Source of the DNA: CAZVEV01 sp964625865
GTDB lineage: Bacteria > Planctomycetota > Phycisphaerae > SM23-33
NCBI GenBank assembly: GCA_964625865.1
Contig: CAZVEV010000070.1
Span: 1-22,424 of the forward strand
Direction of reading: 5' to 3'
DNA: 22,424 nt
Shown here: piece after piece, positions 1 through 6,706 of the stretch
How positions within the stretch are numbered: the first letter of the stretch is position 1
Layout of the letters: each line of letters opens with the position of its first letter
The notes under the pieces: model-generated
The model's database searches: none
What the model was told of the DNA's origin: nothing
The model's input: the letters and a program-made list of their open reading frames with translations, nothing else
Position numbers and translations under genes: made by a program

Positions 1-143
1 CCGCATCAAGCTCAAGCGACTATACCCGACTATTCAAAGCTGACGGCACACTAGAGAGGTCCGCGAGACGAGCCGAAGGGGCCACTGACCGACGCACCGT
101 CACGCGGAATCAAGTTCGCTATCAGTAATTGAATGGAGAAGTC

Positions 144-1244
144 ATGAAAACAACAGGAATCGCAGTTTGTGCGATTGTCGCCGGCATCGCTCTGGCCGGT
201 TCGTCGATGGGCGCAACGATCACGAATGGGTTCGTGCTAAACAAGGGGGGCAACTGGTCGCACCTTTCCGGCGCGACGGCGAGCCAGTCAAGTACGGGCA
301 GTGGCGGGCTTGCTTCTCGCGCTATCGACGGCAATTACAACGGCCTCTGGTCCGGAGGGTCGGTATCCCATACAAGCAATGATGGCACGGGGACCTACTG
401 GCAAGTGGATCTGGGCTCACAGCGGTCAATCACGGACATCACTCTGTTCAACCGCACCGATGCGTGCTGCGGAGGGCGTCTGTCGAATTACGCGGTGCGT
501 GCGGGCAACGATGCCGGCTTTGGCTCGTACCTCTACGACTCCGGCGAGCAGACCGCAACGGCTCCCGCGAGCATCAACTTCTCGGGGGTTGGGGTGACGG
601 CACAGTATGTCCGCGTGCAGCGCACGACGTCGCCAAGCAACCACGGCGACGATGTGATCTCGCTCGCCGAAGTTGACGTGCTTGGCCCGGCCCCGTTTAC
701 TTACACGAATCTCGCCCTTGGCAGTACGGCGAGTCAGTCGTCAACACTCAGCAATCCGGCGAATCCGATTGCCAGCAAGGCGATTGACGGCAACCTGAAT
801 ACTTCGTTCCCCTCGGGTTCGACAACACATACGAATCCCGGCGGGCCCGTTCCCGTCTTCTGGGAGACGACTCTTGCCAGCGATTCCTTTATCAATGAAA
901 TTGCGCTCTATAACCGTGGCGACTGTTGTCCCGATCGCTTGAGCAATTTTCGTCTGTCGGTGTATGACGGCGCAACCGAGGTCTGGGGACAGAACTACTT
1001 TGTCGGCAGTGGGCAGGCAGGGAACATTTTCAGTGTCGTAGAGGATACAGGCGGGTTCTTTGCCACTGGCGATCGCGTGCGCATTGAGTTGATTGACGGC
1101 CACAACAACTCAGGCGGCGGAACGAACGACGTCCTGTCGCTGCGCGAAGTGGAAATCTATGGACAACCCGTCCCCGAACCGGCCTCGATGGCCCTGCTGG
1201 CCCTGGGCGGATTGGCGATGCTCCGCCGCCGACGCCGCGCGTAA
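144..1244 (+). CDS. PEP-CTERM exported protein with two fucolectin/discoidin-like domains
   Basis: 366-residue predicted exported protein. The ATG at 144 is preferred over the in-frame TTG at 129 because GGAG lies 5 nt upstream of it. Residues 1-24 form a signal peptide (short basic start, hydrophobic AIVAGIALAGSSMGA). Two homologous lectin-like domains follow, about residues 40-180 and 190-335. Each has an ATASQSS/STASQSS start, an AIDGN motif, a WxxxLxS strand and a Cys-Cys pair before RLSN (ACCGGRLSN and DCCPDRLSN), the layout of F5/8 type C or fucolectin-type carbohydrate-binding domains. The C-terminus has VPEPAS, a hydrophobic helix and RRRRR, a PEP-CTERM sorting signal that is normally removed by an exosortase at the inner membrane. 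The role is probably cell-surface or matrix binding to glycans; the ligand is unknown. No exosortase gene is in the window. Gene downstream is convergent. The class is well supported; the ligand is not inferable. Confidence 0.88.
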   Translation: MKTTGIAVCAIVAGIALAGSSMGATITNGFVLNKGGNWSHLSGATASQSSTGSGGLASRAIDGNYNGLWSGGSVSHTSNDGTGTYWQVDLGSQRSITDITLFNRTDACCGGRLSNYAVRAGNDAGFGSYLYDSGEQTATAPASINFSGVGVTAQYVRVQRTTSPSNHGDDVISLAEVDVLGPAPFTYTNLALGSTASQSSTLSNPANPIASKAIDGNLNTSFPSGSTTHTNPGGPVPVFWETTLASDSFINEIALYNRGDCCPDRLSNFRLSVYDGATEVWGQNYFVGSGQAGNIFSVVEDTGGFFATGDRVRIELIDGHNNSGGGTNDVLSLREVEIYGQPVPEPASMALLALGGLAMLRRRRRA

Positions 1245-1276
1245 TCGCAAAGAGATAATCGCACCCCAAACACCCC

Positions 1277-1309
1277 ACGGGGCGGCCTTTCATCGGGTCG
1301 TCCCGTTTT
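1277..1309 (+). terminator. Intrinsic terminator after the PEP-CTERM gene
   Basis: An 11-bp stem (1277-1287 with 1296-1306), containing two G-U pairs, encloses an 8-nt loop and is followed by TTTT. It lies 33 bp after the stop codon of the upstream gene, in the gap between two convergent genes. The opposite strand has no U-rich tail, so it probably works only for the plus-strand gene. Confidence 0.65.
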
Positions 1310-1341
1310 GCTTTGAACATAGGGGGCGCTGGGCCTCCTGC

Positions 1342-2193
1342 CTACGCGGTGGCGATCTGCCGGCGGAGCCAGTCGATACTGGCGGCGAGGTTCTCGTCCG
1401 TGCCGAGGCACTCCACCGAAATCACGCCGTCCCAGTCGGCCTCCTTCAGCAGGCGGATGCACGTGCTGATATTCTCGGCGTTGACGCCCTGGCCGATGGG
1501 CGACTCGCTGGTGGCGATGCCCGTTTCCTCGCCCCGCAACGCCGCCGCCAGCGATTTGCTGACGTCCTTGATGTGCATGTACTTCAGCTTGCCCAGGAAC
1601 CGCTGAAGGAACTCGACCGGATTGCCCCCCGCGATGAACGTGTTGCCCGTGTCCAGGTTAAAGCCCAGCCACGGCGTGTCGAAGAAGTTCAGCATGCGGT
1701 CGAGGATTTCCGGGTCGTTGGTGTACGGCCCGTGGGTTTCGATGTTGACGGTGACCTGGTAGTCCTCGGCCCATTCGAGAATCTGGCGCAGGTTCTCCCG
1801 GGTGATCGCGAGGACCTGCTCGTCGGTGAAGCCCTCGGGCCTGGCCGCCCCGTCGGTGGTGTCGACGAAGGGACACCCGACGGCGGCCGCGAACTGGATG
1901 GCGCGCTGGACGTACCGCACGCCGAACGTCGCCCCCATCGGTCCCGTGATGGGGTAACCCGCGTCGATCTGCGAGACCTGAATGCCGCACCTGTCGAGGT
2001 AGCGCCGCAGGCGGATGGGGTTGGCGTCCAGCGAGACCGTCGGACTGTAGCCGAGGCCCTGGATGAAGTCCTGCCCGTCCACCACGCCGAACTCGATGTA
2101 CTCCAGGCCGAACCGCCCGGCCGCCTCGACCGCCTGCTCCAGCGAGCCGCTGAGGCACCGCCAGTTGTCCGTGTGCATACTCAACTTGATCAT
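1342..2193 (-). CDS. Sugar phosphate isomerase/epimerase-like TIM-barrel protein
   Basis: 283-residue member of the xylose isomerase-like / AP endonuclease 2 superfamily. These are cytoplasmic TIM barrels that isomerise or epimerise sugars and related compounds with a divalent metal. Start ATG at 2193 is chosen because GGGAG lies 7 nt upstream; an in-frame start farther out would add only a proline/arginine-rich stretch. The strand pattern is visible: LSMHTDNW (strand 1), LEYIEFGV (strand 2), VNIETHGPYTND with Glu152, GFNLDTGN with Asp181, KYMHIKD with His207 and VISVECLG with Glu261. These are plausible metal or substrate ligands by analogy with the family. It is convergent with the PEP-CTERM gene and has no close operon partner, so the substrate cannot be assigned. 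A second, diverged family member is encoded at 10885-11664. Confidence 0.85.
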   Translation of the reverse strand: MIKLSMHTDNWRCLSGSLEQAVEAAGRFGLEYIEFGVVDGQDFIQGLGYSPTVSLDANPIRLRRYLDRCGIQVSQIDAGYPITGPMGATFGVRYVQRAIQFAAAVGCPFVDTTDGAARPEGFTDEQVLAITRENLRQILEWAEDYQVTVNIETHGPYTNDPEILDRMLNFFDTPWLGFNLDTGNTFIAGGNPVEFLQRFLGKLKYMHIKDVSKSLAAALRGEETGIATSESPIGQGVNAENISTCIRLLKEADWDGVISVECLGTDENLAASIDWLRRQIATA

Positions 2194-2505
2194 GGCCGAT
2201 CTCCCGTGCGGCCGCGGCCCATCCACGCACCGCCGAGCTGTGATCTTACCGGCGTCCCGGTTCGGCGTCCATGCCCGTGAGCCAGTCCCCTTTTCGTCGC
2301 AGTCCCTTTATCCGAACGCCTCAACGCCCTGGGCCGTGTCGAACAGTTCTAACCGGCAACCCGAAGGTCTGCTGTCGGCGACAATGCGTGTTCGCGGGAG
2401 CCCCCCCGGTGTGTTCACCGAAGGCGAGATGGGCGTGATGATCCCGACGACAAAGCACCGCGGACGTGGTCCGACGTCGCGCGGGGTTGCAGCGCGCACT
2501 GCGCG

Positions 2506-2519
2506 GTGGATCGTCCGGT
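2506..2519. repeat. 14-bp direct repeat, copy 1
   Basis: GTGGATCGTCCGGT occurs here and again at 2694-2707, 188 bp apart, inside the same gene-free gap. The flanks do not match, so this is either a relic of a small duplication or chance. Confidence 0.45.
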
Positions 2520-2536
2520 AACTCCCCGTACGACGC

Positions 2537-2554
2537 GCGAAACCGCAAGCGGTG
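2537..2554 (+). repeat. Short palindromic repeat GCGAAACCGCAAGCGGTG
   Basis: 18-bp unit whose core ACCGC-AA-GCGGT is a perfect hairpin. A second copy differing at two paired positions (GCGAAGCCGCAAGCGGCG) lies at 9927-9944, also intergenic. The base changes at the hairpin edges preserve pairing, which suggests a dispersed REP-like element. Confidence 0.45.
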
Positions 2555-2640
2555 TTCTGATGGTGTGCGGAACGGATGGGTCGTTCGAGGGCGTGCCTCT
2601 GACCTTACGAACACGGGAACATCATCCCACGCAACCAAGT

Positions 2641-2678
2641 AACCGCTTGCTCGTCCTGAGCGCAGTCGAAGGGCGGTT
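2641..2678. repeat. Inverted element containing TCCTGAGCGCAGTCGAAGG
   Basis: Outer arms AACCGC (2641-2646) and GCGGTT (2673-2678) enclose an inner hairpin GCTC-gtcct-GAGC at 2649-2661. From memory, the core TCCTGAGCGCAGTCGAAGG resembles a small palindromic repeat seen in intergenic DNA of several environmental bacterial groups; this recollection was not checked. Only one copy is present in the window. Confidence 0.45.
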
Positions 2679-2693
2679 TCGCGCGTCGTGCGA

Positions 2694-2707
2694 GTGGATC
2701 GTCCGGT
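2694..2707. repeat. 14-bp direct repeat, copy 2
   Basis: Exact second copy of GTGGATCGTCCGGT (first copy at 2506-2519). Confidence 0.45.
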
Positions 2708-2771
2708 CCAATCGCGCCAGTGCGCCCTGCGACCTCGCGCGGAGTCGATTCACCTCGCGCGAGCAGATGTC

Positions 2772-5700
2772 CTACTTCCAACAGACCACACGTCCGTCGG
2801 CGGTGGCGAAGTAGAGACGGCCGTTGGCGGCGGCGAAGCTGTCGTAGACGGGCGACGCGGTCAGCGTGCATTCCGACAGCTTCGACCCGTCGGCGATCGA
2901 GACCGCCTGCAGGAGGACTTTTCCGTCCGGACGATTGGCGAAGAAGCCTTCCACGGCGGGCGGGCCGGCGAGGTACAGCGTCTTGCCCGCCAGCAGCATC
3001 GCGCGCGGGTAGATGGCGATGGACGTCGACCAGGTGTAGTTGATCTTCGGCTGGGGACGACGGCCCTTCTTCTTGCGGGCCGGGGCCTTCGGCGGCGTAC
3101 GCTTGACCGTCGCGCCGAACAGGCGCAACTGCGACTGGAGGCCCAGGTGGCTGCCCGTGTTGGTGTACCCGGTCCTGCCGAACCCATAGGCGTGCGTGGC
3201 GTTTCGCACCAGGGCCTTGCCGGAGATGCGGCTGTTGCCCGCGCTGGTCCACCCGCCGTATCCGCCCCGCATGAACGAGCCGTACTGCAAGTACGTCCGG
3301 TGCCACCACGTATCGTCCACGAATCCCGCCGAGCAGAACAGGTGATCGACGGTCTGCGGCTGGGGGGCCCCCGCCAGGTCGAACCGCTGGTGCCTCATGA
3401 AGATCGACGTCCCGTCGGTCGACAGCACGTCGGGGATCGCCCCGGGCATGGTCACGCCCTTAATGGTCTTCTGCGGCTCGTTGCCGGTGGCCGGGTCCAT
3501 GTGCGAGATCTGTCGCCGAAACAGCGCCTTGCCCGTGGCCGCGTCGACGCCGCAGAGGTACACCCCGCCGTCGATGTAGGACGTTCGCCCGGCCGCCGCG
3601 TAGGCCGTCGGCTTGCCGCCGGGGCCCTTGCACACCAACACGTTGCCGGGGACCGGCCAGACCGATTCCAGCCGCCCGTAGGCGACGATCTGGCGGTCCT
3701 CAGGCGCCACGCGGAACCGCCACGCCAGCGCCCCATCCGCGGCGCGGAGGCAGTACATCCACCCGTCGGCCGACCCGAAGTAGACCGCCTGGCCGAAGAC
3801 CGTCGGCGGGGAGTCGACGCGCCCGCCGGCGGTGAACGACCAGAGCGGCGCCCCGTCGTCGGCGCTCATCGCGTGGACGGTGTTGGCCTCGCGCTGGGCG
3901 ACGTAGAGCCTGCCGCCCGCAACAGTGACGGCCGTCAGGGGCCCGGCCAGCGGGACCGACCAGGCGCGGGTGAGCTTGGTCGGCAGGGCTGTCGACGCGG
4001 CCCCGCTGCGCGCGTTGTCGCCGCGAAGCGTCGGCCAACTCGATTGCGGACTTGAGATCTGAGAAGGGGGATTCGGGATCGTTTTGCCGAATGCCGCACC
4101 CTTCTCCACGCGCTCAGGGCCCTTGCGGAAAGGGACCGCCCGCTTGCCGGCCAGGGCGTTGTAGCCGTCGAGTTTGGCGGTGATGTAGCAGGCGCAGGGG
4201 TGCGTCGGAGCGTACATCAGGCCGTTGCACGGCAGCGTGCCGTACTGGCAGGCCCCGCGCACCCAGTGGTCGGCCGTCGCACGGTTGGGGTTGCTCACGT
4301 CGATGAACTCGATGCCCGCACGGCCCTGGATGATGTACTTGACGGTGGCCCTGTTGCGGTGGCAGCGGTGATGGCCGAACCCGAACGTGTAGAGGTCCTG
4401 GTCGCGGGGCTTGGTGGCCACCACCTTGCCGGTCTTCAGGTCGTAGATCTCCGTGATGCCCGGCTGCCTGCCCCACGCCATCGGCCCGCTGTAGACCTTC
4501 CCGTCGATGACGAACACGTCGGCGGGGGCGTTGAAGTTCTCGTGGGCCGGCCGCGTCCATAACGGCTTGCCGGTCTTCGCGTCGAACGCCATCAGCAGAC
4601 CGTCGGTCAGAATGTGATTCGCCGAAACGCGCCACTCCAGCGCGGTCTTGTCCGTCCCGCCGGTGTCGACGGGCTTGTCGGCCGCGCGGTCCGCAGAGAG
4701 CACCACGCCGTCGGCAACCACCACCGTCGGCACGAGCCAGGCATAGCGATGGCGAGTTGACGGGCGCGCGACCTTCCAGAGGACCTTGCCCGACGCCGGG
4801 TCCAGCGAGAAGAGCGTGCCGGCGTTCTGGAAGAACATCCGCCCCTCGCCGAGGATCAGCGTAAGCGGCAGGATCTGCGCGACGTCGGTGTCCTGCTTGG
4901 TCCACAGCAGCTTGCCCGACTCGGCGTCGAACGCGCGGACGTGCTTCCGCATGTACTTCGTGGTGTACTCGAGATACGAGCCCCGCCAGACCGGGAACTT
5001 CCGCAGGACCTTGCCCGTGGTGGGGCTGGCCTCCTTCAGCGGATCGCTGATGACGACGAACAGCTTCCCGCCGCTGCAGACGATCTCGTGGGCGTTGTCC
5101 GTGCCCGCGTACGTTCGCAGCACTTCGCCCGTCGCGGCGTCCAGCGCGACGGCCGGCTTGCCGTACCCCAGCGTGGCATACACGCGATCGCCCACCGCCA
5201 CCAGGCGTTTGGGCAGCTCGGCCGGACCGCTACGGAACGGGCGCAGTTGATCCTCCCACGGCGTCACCGGCTTCTTCCACAGCAGCACGCCGTTAAACGC
5301 GTCGCGCGCGACGAGCATCCATTTCGACTTGGCCTTCACCGAGGCGGTCGGCCCCTCGTCGACGATCGAGAAGATCCGCCCGCGAGCCGAGACCACCGCG
5401 CTGACGGAGTCGAGGTGATCGTGGCTGCGCCCCCACCGCGGGCCGGCGACCCACTGCATGTGACGCGGCGGGGCGACCACCGTGTCGGCGGCCACCGCGT
5501 TGTTGCTCGGCGAGTGAAGGTAGTGCGTCCACTCGTCGATGTTCGTCGGCCAGGGCTTGACGGTCTTCACCCAACTGCCGCCGGTCTTGACCATCGCCAC
5601 GCCGCGCGGGCTCAGCACGCGCATGATCTCCCCGTCGGCCAACTTCCCCGCGGACTCGACGACCAGCAGGCTGACCAGATTGTCCGCGTACGGCAGGGTC

Positions 5701-5996
5701 TTGGAGTCCCAGTGGATCACCGTTACCGGTCCCAGGACCTTCTGCTTGAGCAGGTGCGCCCGGGCGGTCGCCGCGCCGGCGGCGTCTGCGCAAAGCCCCT
5801 GCACTACGTAGCGATCGTGTATCCGCAGCCCGGCGGCAAACTCGCCGCTTTGACACCCCACGTGAACCACCAACCCGCCCCGAACGCCCGACGTGGCAAC
5901 CAGGTTACCCGGCGCCTCGGCGGCGCCGACAGCCGACGCATACGCCGCGGTGAACAGCAGGACGACACAGGCCCGGTACAGTGATGTCGATTTCAT
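2772..5996 (-). CDS. Large exported PQQ-type beta-propeller protein with N-terminal methyltransferase-like domain
   Basis: 1074 residues. The ATG at 5996 is chosen because GAAAGG lies 9 nt upstream; the TTG three codons earlier would abut the Shine-Dalgarno. Residues 1-26 are a signal peptide ending near AVGA-AEA. Residues 38-140 resemble a class I methyltransferase fold: motif-I-like VVHVGCQSGEF (43-53), then LPYADNLVSLLVVE (101-114) and MRVLSPRGVAMVKTGG (125-140). From about 155 (DEWTHYLHSPSNNAVA) to the end there are repeated PQQ-type blades: AxDAxTGxxLW units, DAATGEVLRTYAG, LDPASGKVLWK, FDAKTGKPLWT. A second propeller begins near residue 650 at SWPTLRGDNARSG. Cysteines cluster around RGACQYGTLPC and THPCACY. 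There is no CxxCH haem motif. Predicted location is the cell envelope. The function is unknown; a true PQQ-dependent dehydrogenase is not supported, and a structural or BamB-like role is equally possible. It starts 36 bp downstream of the YafQ-type toxin gene on the same strand. Confidence 0.85.
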   Translation of the reverse strand: MKSTSLYRACVVLLFTAAYASAVGAAEAPGNLVATSGVRGGLVVHVGCQSGEFAAGLRIHDRYVVQGLCADAAGAATARAHLLKQKVLGPVTVIHWDSKTLPYADNLVSLLVVESAGKLADGEIMRVLSPRGVAMVKTGGSWVKTVKPWPTNIDEWTHYLHSPSNNAVAADTVVAPPRHMQWVAGPRWGRSHDHLDSVSAVVSARGRIFSIVDEGPTASVKAKSKWMLVARDAFNGVLLWKKPVTPWEDQLRPFRSGPAELPKRLVAVGDRVYATLGYGKPAVALDAATGEVLRTYAGTDNAHEIVCSGGKLFVVISDPLKEASPTTGKVLRKFPVWRGSYLEYTTKYMRKHVRAFDAESGKLLWTKQDTDVAQILPLTLILGEGRMFFQNAGTLFSLDPASGKVLWKVARPSTRHRYAWLVPTVVVADGVVLSADRAADKPVDTGGTDKTALEWRVSANHILTDGLLMAFDAKTGKPLWTRPAHENFNAPADVFVIDGKVYSGPMAWGRQPGITEIYDLKTGKVVATKPRDQDLYTFGFGHHRCHRNRATVKYIIQGRAGIEFIDVSNPNRATADHWVRGACQYGTLPCNGLMYAPTHPCACYITAKLDGYNALAGKRAVPFRKGPERVEKGAAFGKTIPNPPSQISSPQSSWPTLRGDNARSGAASTALPTKLTRAWSVPLAGPLTAVTVAGGRLYVAQREANTVHAMSADDGAPLWSFTAGGRVDSPPTVFGQAVYFGSADGWMYCLRAADGALAWRFRVAPEDRQIVAYGRLESVWPVPGNVLVCKGPGGKPTAYAAAGRTSYIDGGVYLCGVDAATGKALFRRQISHMDPATGNEPQKTIKGVTMPGAIPDVLSTDGTSIFMRHQRFDLAGAPQPQTVDHLFCSAGFVDDTWWHRTYLQYGSFMRGGYGGWTSAGNSRISGKALVRNATHAYGFGRTGYTNTGSHLGLQSQLRLFGATVKRTPPKAPARKKKGRRPQPKINYTWSTSIAIYPRAMLLAGKTLYLAGPPAVEGFFANRPDGKVLLQAVSIADGSKLSECTLTASPVYDSFAAANGRLYFATADGRVVCWK

Positions 5997-6032
5997 TGCC
6001 GTCAACCTTTCAAAAGAACTGGGTGCGTCGGA

Positions 6033-6305
6033 TCATTTCGTGAACAGATCCGAATGGGTTCCGGTTCGCTCGAAGATCAACTGCTCGCCGTCGATCTTGT
6101 AGATCAGGAGCCAGTCCGACTCGATGTGGCAATCCCGCCGGCCGACGTAGTTGCCCACGAGTTTGTGGTCGCGATGAATAGGGTCCAGGGGCTCGCCGGC
6201 AAGCAGCGTCCGAGCGATGATCTTGAACTTCTCCATGTTCTTTCCACGACGTCTGCATCGCTTGAGGTCCTTCTCGAATCGCCGCGTGTAGACCGGAGTG
6301 TACAT
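6033..6305 (-). CDS. YafQ-family type II toxin (mRNA interferase)
   Basis: 90-residue RelE/ParE-superfamily protein matching the YafQ subgroup, which cleaves mRNA on translating ribosomes. The diagnostic C-terminal half is intact: HKLVGNYVGRRDCHIESDWLLIYK, then RTGTHSDLF. The histidine in CHI, the aspartates before and after it, and the His and Phe of THSDLF correspond to catalytic or RNA-binding positions of E. coli YafQ, so the toxin looks active. Its ATG at 6305 shares one base with the antitoxin stop codon (TAATG), indicating translational coupling. The propeller gene follows 36 bp later with no terminator between, so read-through is possible. Confidence 0.88.
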   Translation of the reverse strand: MYTPVYTRRFEKDLKRCRRRGKNMEKFKIIARTLLAGEPLDPIHRDHKLVGNYVGRRDCHIESDWLLIYKIDGEQLIFERTGTHSDLFTK

Positions 6306-6565
6306 TAGATCCCCAGCTTCTCGAACATGTCGTCGGCATCCTCGCAGAGGACCAGATCGCGCCCGGCATCGGTCGCCTCGAACGCCCGCCTGGTCGCGTC
6401 GGTTGGCACGGCGACGTCAAAAGGCAGTCCGTTGCGAAGTTCAACCTGCTTGTAGAAGATCGTGATCGCCTGGGTCGGATTCAGCCCGAGGCGGCGAAAG
6501 ACCGTCTCGGCATGGTCTTTGAGTTCCGGCTCAAGTCTCGCCCGCACCGTTGCACTCTTGCTCAT
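6305..6565 (-). CDS. RelB/DinJ-family antitoxin
   Basis: 86-residue antitoxin that pairs with the YafQ-type toxin. The N-terminus MSKSATVRARLEPELKDHAE and the segment LGLNPTQAITIFYKQV, then LRNGLPF, are typical of the DinJ/RelB ribbon-helix-helix domain, which dimerises and binds an operator. The acidic C-terminus (CEDADDMFEKLG) would wrap the toxin. Start ATG at 6565 has GGAG 8 nt upstream. A much longer open frame continues upstream to 7372, but it is antisense to a real gene and is not used. Autoregulation is expected through the palindrome at 6593-6612. Confidence 0.88.
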   Translation of the reverse strand: MSKSATVRARLEPELKDHAETVFRRLGLNPTQAITIFYKQVELRNGLPFDVAVPTDATRRAFEATDAGRDLVLCEDADDMFEKLGI

Positions 6566-6592
6566 GATCCACGCTCCATTCTCAACGACTAC

Positions 6593-6612
6593 TGTAGCAC
6601 ATATGGGATACA
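6593..6612 (-). promoter_or_regulatory. Candidate operator of the RelB/YafQ pair
   Basis: A 20-bp imperfect palindrome (TGTA at 6593, central CATATG, TACA at 6612) has 16 of 20 symmetric positions. It lies 28 bp upstream of the antitoxin ATG. RelB/DinJ antitoxins bind palindromes of this kind to repress their own operon. I could not identify a convincing -35/-10 pair for this operon. Confidence 0.5.
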
Positions 6613-6628
6613 AGTGCACGCCCATGAT

Positions 6629-6657
6629 TTGCAGTTTCCAGCCCGGTCGGATATCAT
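6629..6657 (+). promoter_or_regulatory. Candidate sigma70-like promoter of the inositol-phosphatase-like gene
   Basis: TTGCAG (6629-6634) and TATCAT (6652-6657) are separated by 17 bp, matching 4/6 and 5/6 of the consensus hexamers. It lies 49 bp upstream of the start codon at 6707 and 17 bp from the toxin-antitoxin operator. Confidence 0.45.
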
Positions 6658-6706
6658 CAGGTTCCGGGTAACCGCGTCGGACGGCGCGACGGGGAAAGGC
6701 ACGGCC

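Larger units (their letters stand above)
2194..2771. other. Intergenic stretch without a convincing gene
   Basis: This 578-bp gap lies between two minus-strand genes. Short open frames occur in it on both strands (for example 2321-2638 minus and 2506-2814 plus), but they are low-complexity, Arg/Pro-rich and resemble no family I recognise. It holds several small repeats listed separately: a 12-bp perfect hairpin at 2542-2553, a 14-bp direct repeat at 2506 and 2694, and a 38-bp inverted element at 2641-2678. It looks like an accumulation site for small dispersed repeats or a decayed region. Confidence 0.5.

Noticed and set aside
1..143. Promoter for the PEP-CTERM gene in the first 143 bp
   Set aside because: No -35/-10 pair with acceptable spacing was found; a nearby repeated CGACTAT is too short to interpret.
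3800..4560. Haem-binding or PQQ-dependent dehydrogenase function for the propeller protein
   Set aside because: No CxxCH motif and no recognisable PQQ active-site signature; only beta-propeller blade repeats are visible.
2688..5984. Plus-strand open frames (2688-4055, 4941-5984) opposite the propeller gene
   Set aside because: They are antisense to a gene with clear PQQ-repeat motifs; their translations are Arg/Asp/Gly/Pro-rich without domains.
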